Part shown: positions 27,601-40,900 of the stretch, one piece after another
Numbering within the stretch: the stretch's first letter is position 1
Layout of the letters: each line of letters begins with the position of its first letter
Origin: Brugia malayi
Lineage: Eukaryota > Nematoda > Chromadorea > Rhabditida > Onchocercidae
DNA length: 64,000 nt
Reading direction: 5' to 3'
Assembly: GCF_000002995.4 (NCBI RefSeq)
Contig: NW_025062479.1
Coordinates: forward strand, 21,696,721-21,760,720
Notes under the pieces: generated by a model
What the model was told of the DNA's origin: nothing
What the model saw: only the letters and a program-made list of their open reading frames with translations
Database searches by the model: none
Translations under genes and position numbers: made by a program

Positions 27601-28933
27601 GCCCAGGTAACTGATTTTTTTTTCTTTTTGAATTTTTCAATAGGATAGCTTTTTTTGATTGTTTATTAATTGTGTAAAGTGTAATTGTTAAATAAATGCT
27701 ATATGTAAGTATTAAAGCCAAACATCTATTAGTGAAAAGAAGTGACAATTTGCGCCTCTTTCAATTTGATCCCAAATCAATAACAATTTAAATTATAATT
27801 CTTTTTTTTTTTTCATCTCAAATTTCTTCTTTCATCTTTCCTCCTTAACAATTCTTCTCTATATTGAATCAAATTGATCAAATTTTGCAATTGAATTTAA
27901 ATCTAATTCTTAGATTTAATTAACAAAATTTGAAAAATTGATCCCATCAAATTATCATTTCCTTAAATTGGAATTTACATCAACAAATCTGCATATTAAT
28001 GCTTAATTTACATAATTATTAATTGAATAAATTTATATTTGAGGAATCAATTTAATCATTTTTGCGGAAATGTCGCTCTTACCGCAGATGATTGTAACTG
28101 TTTATTTCCTAATTCATTTTATTCGTTAGTTATTATCATACTTAAAATATAATTAACTTACTCATTTACAATTTAATAAATTATTCCATTTAAAAAATTT
28201 TTACCTAAGAATTTGTCTTATTAATTTATCGATGAAAAAATTAATTTTAATACCATTCATCATTTCATTTTTATGATATAGGAAATGGCACTTAATTGAT
28301 ACATTAGTTAATTTCAAGTGTAATACATTATTATTAACAGCAATTCAGTGATATGATATTTTATCACTGATAAAACAAAGATTGACAAAAAACAGAAAGA
28401 AATCATTTGAAGGTGCAGAATCGGACAGTGTTTGTTTTTTTGGTGAAAATGAAAAAGCAGCAGAGCAATCATACTGCAGCGTTGTTAACATATTGCCTAG
28501 CAAACCCGAAGAAGGTTTTGCATTTTAATTTAATTATGGTTTTTAATTTTATCATTTCATTTTCAATTTTTGTCATTTTATTCTTTTTAAAATTATTGAG
28601 CGAAAAATTTTTGATGAAAACATCAGGAAATGATTTCTTTTTTTTTTTTTTTTTTGCAATATAAATTAATAAAAAATTTTATCTCATTAAAAAAAAAAAA
28701 AAAAAAAATGAAATTTATAACGAATATAAAATGTAAATGATAGTACTTTAATGTGACACAAATGATTTTTTTTTTTTTTTTTCTTACTTTCTTGTTTTGC
28801 TTGTTTTTTTTTTTTTTTGTTAGATAATTTTTTTTTTTTGCAAAATTACTCTTTAATTATTGGTTAATTACGGCAAAAAATTTTTATAGTTTTCACAAGT
28901 AAATTCTTTGAAAGAGATAGCGAAGGACAAAAA
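24663..28933. other. Large divergent intergenic region
   Basis: About 4.3 kb upstream of the P-glycoprotein (minus) and the cysteine-module gene (plus). It is mostly AT-rich with many homopolymers. A 116-codon minus frame at 25741-25391 lies in a stretch of normal complexity but has no recognisable family. Around 26940-27060 the sequence is less AT-rich, with no frame I can support. An ATG at 28449 opens MKKQQSNHTAALLTYCLANP and ends in phase 0 at AAGAAG/GTTTTG; it might be an alternative first exon of the downstream gene. Confidence 0.4.
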
Positions 28934-31900
28934 ATGATAATGGATGACTATTGCGCATCTAAAGAACAACTTCAATTTGGAGTGATGAATTATCTTGCAG
29001 TGCGACATTTTCTCGTCATGTATTTTTATCTTTCATCTTCCTAAGTGTTTGACAATTTTTACATTAAAATTTTCTAATTGAAAACAAATTATATGGCACA
29101 AAGGTTAAGAGAGCGAGAGAGAAAGAGAGAGAGAGAGATGAAAAACTACCCAAAAAAACAATGGGTAACTAATTTTATTATTATTTTTTCCTTTTTTTTT
29201 TTTTTTTTTTTTTTTAAGGAAGATTTAGAAATGGTTCGTAGTCAATTCTTCATATGTTGCACTAATTGCATGTTACTTCGTGAAAAAAACAAAGTAATTT
29301 TTCAAAACTCTTTGTTAATTTCAACTACACTAATCAAAATAATTTCTTTCTTATCTTTCTCTTTTTTTTTTTTTTTTTGTTTTCACTTCTTAATTAGTAA
29401 AATTTTAAATTTTCGATGAAATTATTGCAAAATTTTAAAATTATAAATTTTTTAGAATTAAGAAAAAAAAATTAATTCATTCTTTTCAATATTTTAACAT
29501 TTTAAAAGCTAAATTATCATAAATTTATTATTATTTTTTTTTTATGATGTAGATGAAATATTATAAAATTCAAATTTATTTATAAAAAGTATTGTTTTTT
29601 TGTTTTCTTTTTTTAGTTAGACAAAAAGTTGCAATTGTTAACATTGAAAAGTTTATTTATGATGAAAGGTATATGTATTCGAGCAAATAACGATTTTGGT
29701 TTTTGTGAGGAGTATCCGAATTTTTTACCACAAACATGGTTTTCATGTCCTGGCTTATACTCTAATCAGGTTTCACCTCTCTATGCTATCTAAACTATAA
29801 AAAAAAATAAATAAATAAAAAATAAAACTAAAAATTTCAATGAATTCTTTTTTCTAGTAAGATATGATAAGAGAATTCAATAGATATAGATAAGAATTTG
29901 AAAGTTTAAAAATTAATTTATTTAATTCTTCTTTTTTTTTTTTAAATTTTTGCGATAAAAAATTGAAATAAGATATGAAAAAAAAAAGTTTTCTTAATTT
30001 TACTAATTTGTTTAATTTTTGTAAGAATATTTTCAATTGATAAAAATGATAACATAAATTATTGTTATCAAATTTAGGTGATAAGTTATCCATTCTATGC
30101 TCCATGCATGTTTCACTTAGATAGTTATTCAACAACACAAATTTATAGTGGATTTGCTATCTATGCATTCTTGGATCAAATTAATCGTAATTATGTATCG
30201 AATTTTTTTTCTTTTTTTTTTTTGCTTCATTTTATTTTTCAAAAAGAAATTAATTAGCTTTTATAATTTATAAGTGAAAAAGAGAAGCTTTAGATTTTGG
30301 AATTTGAAGATTTAAAGATAGACAAACAATATTCTAATTAATATTTAATTAGTACTCATTAATATATCAAGCAAAAAAAAAAAACGAACAAATTAATAAA
30401 AATTATAATTTTGATTGAATAATCTCAAAGTATTATTAATCTTTAATATTATCTTAAAAATTTGATCATTAAGAAAGACATTAAGAATGATAAATAGATT
30501 AATTTTTATTATGCTTAAATATTTGTTGTAGGTATTTGGTAAGTATAAAATGATATGTAATCCGTATCAGTATGGTTCGAAATTTAATCCAATTCATTCC
30601 GAGGTTTCTCATAAATAAAAATTCCAGTAATTTAGAAAATTTCTTTGTGTATTTTTCAAAGAATCATTAATCATCATTAACAAAGATCTTAAAATTAAAA
30701 AATCATTTTTCAATCATTAACAATAAGTCTTAAAATAATTTCTCTATTTTTATGCTTTCTATTATTTCTCGTTTGATTTAGCAATTATCGTTTTTCTGAA
30801 GTGCAACAACTTAATAACTAATATTCTTCCCTGACAATTTTTATTTCTATTTTAAAAACTTTCTTGTTAATAAATAATCCGAGAGCACTTTTTCATGACA
30901 TATAAATCTTGAAGGTATTGATAAGAATTACTTATCACAATTTCATATCAATATTTAATAAGTTAATTTTTTAATAATTGTTGCTATCTTATCTGAATTA
31001 GGATTTTTTATCTAAGTCAAATTAACTCAATCAAATTACGAAACTTAGCTTGTTAGAAAGTATTTGGATGTGTTTTAATAGGAGAATAAGCATTTTTATA
31101 ATTAAAAATATCCTTAACATTTCATTTTAACAAATCTCATCTTTTCTCTCTTTTTTTATAGCTTCTTTGAAATTAAATTAACAAATGAAAAAAAAAAAAA
31201 AAAATCATCTAAAATGATATTACTTAATCATTCAACATTCAGTGATCATTTATATTTGCTTAATTTTATCAACTAATTAATTAGCATCATTCAAACATTT
31301 CATTCAGACTGAATTTATACCTGATGGACATTGTGTCATTCGATATAAAAATCGTCACTACGAGATACATTGTTGCTGTTATTGGCGCTTTCGGCATAAC
31401 TGTACGATACCATTAGATGGCGAAATGCACATTTGCGCCAATAGAACTGAAGAGGCAATAAATGGCGAAGAGAAAATTATCAATACCACACTTCAATCTT
31501 TACCTCTTGCAAGTGTAAGTTTCTTTTTTTTTCTTTCATTTTCAAATTAATAAAAAATTTGAAGATTATGAGATATATTTGATGCTTATGGTCAATTTAA
31601 TAATTAATTTAGCAAAAGAGGAATAATCAAGAAAATTTTATCTTTTTTTTTTTTGTAGTTTTATTGATAGAGAAAATATTACTTCTTTAGTCAGATAATC
31701 TAAATCATTGATATTTCATATTTGTGATTCGTTTATGCAAGAGTAAGTTAATATACCCCCTCCCTCTTACCCTAGCCTCCCTCTTACCCTGCCCTTCCTT
31801 TTACCCTGCTCTTCTTCTTTCCCTCCTTGATTACTTTCTGAACAACAATAAAATACTGTCATATCAGTTAGTACCAAACAATTTATTACTTTTAAAATGC

Positions 31901-34900
31901 TCACGTTTCTCTTTATTAAATGTTATCTTTCATAATTGATCAAACTAAAATCTATGAGTATTGATCACTCTTAGATAATCAGTGATTAAATTTTCTATAA
32001 CATTTAGTGATTAAATTTTCTATAACATTTAGTGATTAAATTTTCTATAACATTTAGTGATTAAATTTTCTATAACATTTAGTGATTAAATTTTCTATAA
32101 CATTTAGTGATTAAATTTCCTATAACATTTAGTAATTAAATTTCCTATAACATTTAGCTCATTTCATTTTTCTTTTTTATTTTAGAGCTGTTTTGCATCG
32201 TTTCATCTAAAGGTAACAAATGAGGAAACAGTACATTTGGTTAGCACTTCATACGGTGTACCAACAAAAACCGAAAATGACACCCACCGGTGCTACCAGT
32301 ATACCTCGATGAGTCATGCCACGCAATGTTCGGCAATTGAAAGTTGTCCGAAAATGTGTCCTTTACTGGAACCTTTTCCAATTGAATCATTTCAGACGTT
32401 GACGGTATCAATTGCGCTTTTTGTTTTTATCTTTGATAACTGATTTAAGCAGAGGCGCAACAGTTCATCTTAGTTCAATTTATTTCTGAAGGTTTTCGGA
32501 TAACTGTGACACATGTATTAAGCATTAATATAAACATTTCTTATATTTTCTGATTATTTAAAATTACCAATTTTTTTTGGTTGTTAAGTTAAAACTAATT
32601 AGTTGATTAATTTAAGTTATTATGTGAAGTTTTTCGATTATTTAAAATTATTAAATTGCTATTGCTTAGATGTATTAATGCTAATGATAAATGACTATGG
32701 GAATCTAAATAGAACTAATTGAAAATTGTTTCTGATCGTTTTTACATTTTTGATAAAAGTTAAAATTAAAATTAAATTTTATTTCTAAACTTTTAACACT
32801 AACATTTGTGATTGTATAAATATTATTCTAGGTGTTATGCTGCTGTGATAACAGAAAAGACAGTATGTGCAATATGAAAACTGTAAGCAAAATTTTCCTA
32901 TGAAATTTCTCATTTTTATTTTTATTTCTTATTAAATAAGCAAATTTAATTCTTAAATTTCAAAAATTTATAAATGAAATTAAGGAATTTGGTCAAAGTA
33001 TTCTCACCAATAATGGCAACAGTTATAAACTTCCAAAATGTGCCCATCGACATGTACTACAACACATCTTTTTTGCTAACATTTATGCTAATCATTGCAT
33101 CGTATACTATGATTTCAGGCTAATGAAACCTTTAAATCTTATTTACGGTTAGTACAATTAATTGTCTCATAATTATTAATGAAATGAAATATAAAATTAA
33201 TTGAGAAATTATTTAAATATACCTACTAGTACTAGTACTATCAATAGCGATGAGCTTTTTAAGCTATAAAATGCTAAATAAAAGAAAAAAAAAATGAATA
33301 AATTAAGCATTAATTAAAGGTTCAAAGTTCAAACAAAAATCTACTCTAGACTGTAAGATAAGATAATAGCTAATTATAATTATTTCTTATTTAAGGTTAT
33401 AATATGGAATTTGAAACTTCAGCGAAAGAAATTTATGGTAGCAATCAGGAATTCATTTTAGCCGATATCTTTCAATACAAAAATCTCGAAAACTGTATGA
33501 TTTCATATTTATTTCTCCCTGAAAATTAAAAATTACTTAAGCTAAATATTAATTAATTTTATTAAACATTTGCTTAAATATTTATTTTTCAAATGATTGT
33601 GAAAGATTATTTAATATGACTTTTTTTTTTCAAAAAGTTTGTGTTGCTAGTAAGTAAGAACCAATTTATTTTATTGTTTAGAAGGAAAAAAAAAAACAGT
33701 TAAAATAACAAATTCAATTTGGTTATAATTTGAGAAAATAAAAAATATTTAAATTAGACTAATTGTAAAAGAGAGAGAGAGAGAGAGAGTTAAGAAGAGT
33801 GAAACAATGAATTTAATAAATTTTGAATTAATTCTAACAACTGAACAAATGGTACTAATACTCAATTCAATCAACAAATTAATGGAATTAAATGGAGAGA
33901 AAAAAAATACACAATAATTTTGTTTATAATATTTTTCATTTAACATTATCTTTTTCTTTTTTAAATTTATGACAATTAAATTTAGTTTAAGTTATTAGAT
34001 TTTCAAGTTCTCATTTGATATAGTTTGTATGGAACTAGAATAGATAGAAGATAGAAAGTATGAATTGATAACGCGATCGTTATCATATCAAAGTATGATA
34101 AAAGGTTGGTGATTACAGCATGGACAAAATGTTGTACAGAAGTTAATGCAAGTGTAGAACAAATTGATCGCATCACAAAAAGTTCAAAAGCTTGGACAGT
34201 TGGAGTAATAAAATGTAATTCAAGCGCTGAACCGAAATGTGATGCTAATTTAGTTGAAAAAATTAAAAAACATCGAACTCATTACTTGGAATATTATCGA
34301 AACAAAGTTCATTTAATATAATTTATTGATTTTTATCTTTAACTAAATCAATTAATGAAATTGTTAGCTAATATTTAGTATTATAATGATTACATTGTAA
34401 TTGAAATTAATTAAGCATAAAATGCATTTAAATCATATCACAATATTAGAATGCATAGAATTTCATTCATAAAAAAAAAAATGTAATAACTTATTTAAAT
34501 ATTAGATATTATAAAATTTAGTAGTACATTCTATTTCTTAGATATAATAAAAAAATTGCAAAAACTTTTTAGAAGAACAAAATAATACTTGAATATTTTT
34601 TTATTATTTCTATACATAGAGAAATTTGATTTATTAATTAAAATTGGGAATGCTTTTAAAATATCAGAAATATTCCATCTTATCAATTATCAGTTATATT
34701 AAATCATAACAACTATTCAGTATGGTAGATTGTGTTATTTAAAAGAATTTGCTGAACAATATGTGACAACAAATCGATCATTACAAACTACTTGGTGCTA
34801 TGAAGAATCATTTGGCCGAGGCCTAGGTTAATTTAAAAAAAAATTTTTTTTTTTTTTGAAATAAACTAAATTATCTAAGAAATCGGGCACATTTATTTGA

Positions 34901-36375
34901 AATTTTATAAGAGCATAAACTTTTTAAATGATTTCTCTAAATAATTTCACTGCAAATTTTTTTTTTCGAAACTTATATGATTTTGATTTAAATAAAATAA
35001 TTTTTTTCTTGAAATATTTGTTATAGATTTTGTAAGCAGACGTGGTTTTATGCTAGAAGATAAGGAACTTCCACCTGGCAAAATATGTTCACATCGATTG
35101 AAGGCCAATGTTCGATACTCAGATGATAAAATGTTTGCACATTGTTTCATGATGAAACAAAATAATGGTTATCTTTTATCTCATCTGATAAGAAACAACG
35201 TGCTAATAAGTAATACTTAAGAATTAAAAAAAAAAAAAAAAAAAACGAATATAATGAATTAAGTATTAACTAGAATTAGTTATTGAATAAATGAAAATTT
35301 TAGTTATTATTTACTTTATTGTATATTACATTGAAAATTTTATCATTAATAATAATATTATTAAATATATATATTTGAAGGTGAATTATCAGCATTTTGT
35401 TGCTGCTCCTCGACTATTGATAAGCCATGTAATTATATAAGCGAGAAATATTATATTTCTCGAACGACCGTAAATTATACTAAAAAAGCTCTTCAGGTCA
35501 ACTTTGAATAACATATTGAATTGTGCTTTTTAAATGACACATTCCTATCATTCATTTTTTTTTTTTTTGTTCTCATAATAAATCATTATTAATTAGTAAA
35601 CAATTCATCATTATTTCTACGAGATTTTTTTTTTTTTTTTCACGTATCACGGAACGTTATTTTTACAGACACGAGAGCACTGCTTGTTACCTGACGGTGG
35701 ACGTGACCTCTGCCTTTTGGCAGGTAGTCATTTGGTGATTTGTTATTACCTTGCTGATATGAAGAATGGAAAGGTGGAAGGTGGATGTGCTCTATCATTG
35801 ACAAGGAAGTTTGAACGTCACAAACTTGCTAATGTTTGATTATTTCCTGTATTCAATCAGTGATATTGAAGTATGATTATGAATGATTAGTTGTTGTTGA
35901 ACTTTCAAAAAAAAAACTATTTCAATTGTTATTTCTAGGTTTGTTTGATTAAATCATTGTATAATTTGGCAGTACCAGTTGAATTTTTACATGCAGCTGA
36001 AGCAGTTAAAATTTTTTGTTGTGCCGGAAGAGATGATTGCAAAGAATCACTACTGGAAATGAGACGTTTTAAAAGGTGAAATTCTTTATCCTTTACTATT
36101 TTACATAAAGTTTAAATGATTGGTTTATTGCATTTGCTTCTTTATCTTTAAATTCCAATATAATTATTCAAGTCTATTAAATTCCAGTAATAATAGTAAA
36201 AGTCTTGGCTAATTGCGCTAATAATCATGATAATATGAACAGTCTATTTTAACAGTCAATTCTTAGAACTAATCAATGTTTCAAAAGATTTATTTTCAGA
36301 CTTTTCGAGAGTGAACAGTTCAAAAGAGTCAAAACTTTAGAAGAGGAAGATTTTGCATTTATTACTTCCAAATGA
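28934..36375 (+). CDS. Multi-module cysteine-rich protein of unknown function
   Basis: I do not recognise the family. About 17 exons join in phase: 28934-28999 (tentative), 29219-29293, 29617-29769, 30078-30194, 30532-30603, 31308-31514, 32186-32404, 32832-32882, 32985-33147, 33396-33494, 34119-34306, 34721-34826, 35027-35167, 35381-35496, 35669-35833, 35939-36075 and 36300-36375, giving about 716 aa. Cysteine pairs or triplets recur every 105-150 residues: FICC (about 35), HCCC (183), LCCC (306), KCC (412), FCCC (559), FCC (673). Most are followed 4-10 residues later by another Cys, as in CCCDNRKDSMCN, CCCSSTIDKPCN and CCAGRDDC. Isolated Cys before each motif (for example KICSHRL...HCFMM) complete a module. 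This end resembles three-finger or activin-receptor-like domains, so an extracellular protein is likely. No signal peptide or membrane segment is visible in the predicted part, so the N-terminus is probably incomplete. Reading through at 32404 gives an alternative short hydrophobic end (VSIALFVFIFDN). Confidence 0.8.
31759..31826. repeat. 17-bp pyrimidine minisatellite in an intron
   Basis: Three to four imperfect 17-bp units (CCTCCCTCTTACCCTAG and variants with TGC ends) at 31759, 31776 and 31793, trailing into CTTCTTCTTTCCCTCC. They lie in the intron between 31514 and 32186, and the strand is almost pure pyrimidine. Confidence 0.85.
31981..32157. repeat. 25-bp tandem repeat, seven copies, in an intron
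   Basis: Seven head-to-tail copies of AGTGATTAAATTTTCTATAA + CATTT start at 31981, 32006, 32031, 32056, 32081, 32106 and 32131. The first five are identical and the last two carry T-to-C or G-to-A changes. The array ends about 28 bp before the acceptor of the exon at 32186. Confidence 0.97.
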
Positions 36376-37912
36376 ATATGGATTACATACTGTGGTTATT
36401 GCTGTTAATTTTTTTTTTTTATTTCAACTTTTGATAATGCATTCTTCAAAGAGAACATAAATAATTCTACAATTTTAAACTTCCTTGATATAATTTGCCA
36501 TCAGAAGACATCTTTTTTTTTTGGTCAAACTTTGGGACATTATTTAAGGATTACTTTCCAAGGCTACAAATAATCATGAAAAAGCATTTCCTCTTATATG
36601 AAAGTTTATGATATGAATTAAAATTGGATAAATATTCAATTCCCTACAATCTGAAATTCGATTACTGGATTAGATAACCTTTGTAGTGGGAGAGACTAAA
36701 ATATTGCAGAGGAGAAAACAAAAATTCCTTTGTTTGTAATCTTTGTTTCACATCTCTTTTGTGAATTTTCTCCTCATTTCCTTTAACACAACAGCGATAC
36801 ATGCACAGCACTAATCGCAATATTAATCGCAAGCACAGCGCTAATCGCAACATAAGTCGCAAGCACAGCGTTAATCGCAACCATATATATGCTTCCTTTA
36901 ATCAAAAATCAAAATTGCATCACATTATTGAAATCATTTTCATATTATCATTCGATATTGGATTGCTGCTGTTCAAATTACTACTAAAATTTCACAAACA
37001 AGAAAAGTGTGACATATCATCAGTCATTGTATCACTCAGTGATTCCTATTATTTTATCGTCAAGTAGTGTACAAAGTACAAGGAGAGAATAATAGTTCCA
37101 TACCTCAAAAATCACTCATAACTCCATCAATTCAACATTTCTTAGTAAGTCTAACTGGGCATGTTGATTATGTAAGAAATATGACAAAATAGGTACTATT
37201 TACGGTTAATAGGCTAAATGCTGTATAATAACACAACGTATATTACTCGCTTAGACGAAGAGTAGAAATTTATCATTTTTTGAAATTTGAAGAGCACCAT
37301 ATCTGTAACTTCAATTTAGCTTCACAAAAATAGTAAAATTCCAGTAAAATTATGTTTAACAGTGTAAATAATTTAGCTGCTGTATTTATTAATTAGCCTT
37401 ATTTATAATAATAAGCAAACAAAATGATGTAACTTAATCAACCTCTTATTAGACTTTGCATGGATAACCACCAAAAATTTATTCTTCGATCAGAGTTTAA
37501 TAAAATTATGATTCAGTAATCAAGAAAATATAATAGAAAATGAAAAGCTCAGCAATGAAAAAACAGAAACATGTTCAGTAAGTCACTGCAGAGAATAATA
37601 AGCTTCTTAAAAAATACTTAACAATTATTCATGGGTAAAAAAAGACAGTAAAAGATAAATAACAAAACGGTCCAGAATGATGGAACAAACCGAACATGGA
37701 AGTTTATTTAGATGATATTCATTTAAATGACATGTAACATGAGAAACAAAATCTTTGTCGTTTAAGGAAAGGGAAGTTTTATTAGCAGGAAAACAAGCAT
37801 GGTAACTTGAGATCTCTTGTTCTAAGAAAGTGTCCGTCACTACCCCAAGATGCATTCAAAACAAATGTTATTTGAAACATGAACAATAAAAAAACATTTC
37901 AATTTCAAATCT
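36376..37912. other. Convergent intergenic region
   Basis: About 1.5 kb between the cysteine-module gene and the BTB-PHR gene, which end towards each other. It holds the 30-bp repeat described separately. A 76-codon minus frame at 37855-37625 begins about 60 bp after the BTB-PHR stop, within its likely 3' UTR; I cannot tie it to any family. Confidence 0.45.
36803..36882. repeat. 30-bp tandem repeat
   Basis: Two full copies and two thirds of a third start at 36803, 36833 and 36863. Each begins GCACAGC(A/G)(C/T)TAATCGCAA, and a half-unit echo (TTAATCGCAA, AAGTCGCAA) lies inside. GC content is well above the surroundings. Confidence 0.9.
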
Positions 37913-40900
37913 TCACACATCTGAAAGCTCTTTTTTCACTTCCATTGGTGCCATAAAATGAATTTCTGGAATTTGTCCTTCGTAAAGACAACCTTCAGAA
38001 TAGATTGGTGCAACGTTATTGGTAGGTCGATTGTAGAAACCTCCTGAAAAGTAAGCTTGCCAAGTGTTGATTTTATTAAAGAAAACAAAATTTCTAAATA
38101 TAAAAGGTTCAAAATATGAGGGATAAATACAAATCTATCGAAACAATGGATCATACCGATAGCATCGGTGTACACAGCAGGACCACGTGTCATACCTCGA
38201 CGAATACCATTTGGATCATCGTTATGAAAGGCGAAAGCTGCCACGGAAGACTGATCAACTGAAGGAGTGGTACCGCTACAGTTTTGCTCAATTGCACCCC
38301 CCGATCCAACATAAACGAGAATATCTTCTTGACCATTTCCTCCAGCAAATGTTTCGACTTCTTCCTAGAAACAAACTACTTTTATATTGGCATAATGATT
38401 GCAAATTTAACAAAATCAAAACAAAAATATCTCAAATAAGTCAAGATATTATTCAAGCGCTAATTTTGATTTCTACAACTTGAACAAATGAAAAATTAAA
38501 CAGCCAAACCTTGAACGTGACCGTTGCTCTGTACGGCATATTTGCAATAATTCGTGCGGGTTTTTTAAAATGTGCAATGAATGCGCGTCCATCACCATAT
38601 GTACCTTTCAGCGTTGCAGATGTAAAATCAGTTGCCTTTGCCTGACCAGAAGATGCCACCTACCAAAATATTCACATTTCTAAGGAAAATGAAGGAAGTT
38701 TTGAATCCCAAAAAAAAAAACTGCCTATCTAATGAACCAGGCATAAACTTCTAGAAAAAAAAAAAAAAAAATGAAAGAGTAAAATTTGACCCAAAGCGAC
38801 TTATCAAAATGATATGTTTTCACTATTTCTTATAGTTTTAACGTATTTAGTTCTTCTGTAATGACTGACAATATGACCCCATGATAATCAGGATAGAAAC
38901 AAGATCACAAATATGATTTCTGCAGAAATAATTGCTCCACTTAGCTTATTTTCAAAGTACCTTTTTCAGAAATTTGAGAAAGTATTCCTACATCCACTGA
39001 TAGCAATTTTTTTTACATAACATAAAATTGAATACAGCGATTGTCATTAAAATATCGGTACATTTCTAAATGTATGACGATATCGCGCAAATAATTTGCT
39101 TAGAAATCTCCAGTATTCAATTATTGAAAGCATTTCATATAGTTGATGAACTCTGTTTTTTGGAGACAAGAATGCACACACTCTCTTTCGCCGATACCAT
39201 TACAAAGTAAAACAGATATCATTCAGAAGATTTGTTTAAATCCAGAACCCTAAAGCGGCAATGGTAACAATAGTAAGCGCAAATGCGTTACTGATCAAAA
39301 GACGCTCTACAATTCGAGAAATTTTAATGAAAATTTTGATAAGAATTATCATTAATAAGTATAATAATAAAATAAATTATTGATTGGAATATTATATATA
39401 TGTATACATATATAAACCTCAACATCAACGGTCGTTTCCCATTCGCTGCCCTCAGCATTCGTTTCATTCTGTACTAAGCCATAGATGCCAAGCGCTGTCA
39501 CCAGTATTTCGCGATTCACAATGAACCTTGAATTTTTTATAAAACATATATATAATAATAATAATTATAGCTATTATTAATAATAATAATATTATTATTA
39601 TTATTGTTATTATTATTATCATTATTATTATCATTATCATTACTTTTATTATTATCGTCATCATTATTATTGTTATTATTTGTGGTAGTATAATTATTAT
39701 AAATATTTTCTGCATCCCTTTCTCAAGAAACAATATTTCCAGATTCATTCAAAATGCGAGCAATTTTTTACACTCCACTTTCAGTCACTGTAGGCAATAA
39801 CCCATGCGCAATGATCACATAATTCTAAAATTGAAGATTTTCCTTCGAACCTGTAGCATACATCCCGCAATATTATACTGTAGAAAAATAGCTAAGACAG
39901 ACAGAAGAAAAAAAGGAACAATACAATAGCAATACAAGAACAATACTCAAAGTTGAATAGGACATGGAACAGAAAATTGAGTTGAGTGGGATGAAATACA
40001 TCGGATGTACATATGTTAATCAGAAAAGCTAAGGACAAGAAGAATCTCTTTTAATCATGTTTAGGAATAATTTACAAATATTCATTACTTCAGCCTGTGA
40101 GTTCTAATATCAAGATATTTGCTCAAAAACGATATTCTACTCAAAACGAAACTTTATCTGTCGAACAATTTAGAAAACGTACCAAATTGTACTGCGTTGC
40201 TTTTTGCATGTATTCTTACTAAGATTCATGAAACGTCGCACTACATACCGCGATCGACTCAAAATCCTTCGCTCTAAAAATTAAAAAAAAAGATATCTCT
40301 ACCATTCAGCTAGTATTTCATTCGCAATTTCACTTACCATGTGTGGGATAAGGCAAATCGATGCCCACATGAACAGTTGATGTCACGTAACGGAAGAGAA
40401 CACCAATTTCCAAATCATTCAAGATGCCAGAATTTGCTAAAAAGAACAAAAATTTTAATTGAATTATATGTTTCATGACAAAACTGAAATTTTCAGCTGA
40501 AATGTAATTCACTAATTGAGTTTCAATAATTCTTATTTTCTCACCTACTTCACCCAACTCCTCAACCGTCATTGTTGGGAATCGCACATCATTGAGAACA
40601 TCGGCAACAACGAGGCGTTTATTTTCCGCAGTTTCTTCAATCCCACGACGCTTACATTCCTGAAACCAATAAAATTAGCTTTCAAAACTTCGAAACGGTA
40701 ACGCCTAAATTATTCATCCATAATAAACACTGCTGAAAATAAAGTCAAAAATTAAGATGTACCGCTACAGCCCAATTGCACATTGCTTTGAAAACTGACA
40801 ATTCTCCTGATGGTGAAAGCTCTGAACGTCTAACCAATTTTTTTAGGGTCTCAATACTGACATTAGTAAGTGCTGAAAATGCGAACTGTTATTCTCTAAA

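Noticed and set aside
31740..31830. TTACCC-containing repeat as telomere-like DNA
   Set aside because: The unit is 17 bp and irregular; nematode telomeres are TTAGGC.
37625..37855. 76-codon minus frame with several Cys and His behind the BTB-PHR stop
   Set aside because: Lies in the likely 3' UTR; spacing of Cys/His does not fit a known zinc finger and no splice site links it.
39464..39748. Minus-strand Ile-rich frame
   Set aside because: Translation of the ATT/ATC repeat joined to an out-of-frame reading of a BTB-PHR exon.
40201..40273. Read-through of the short BTB-PHR exon past 40249
   Set aside because: It stays open for a while but leads to a stop without matching the PHR family; the GTATG donor keeps phase with the next clear PHR exon.
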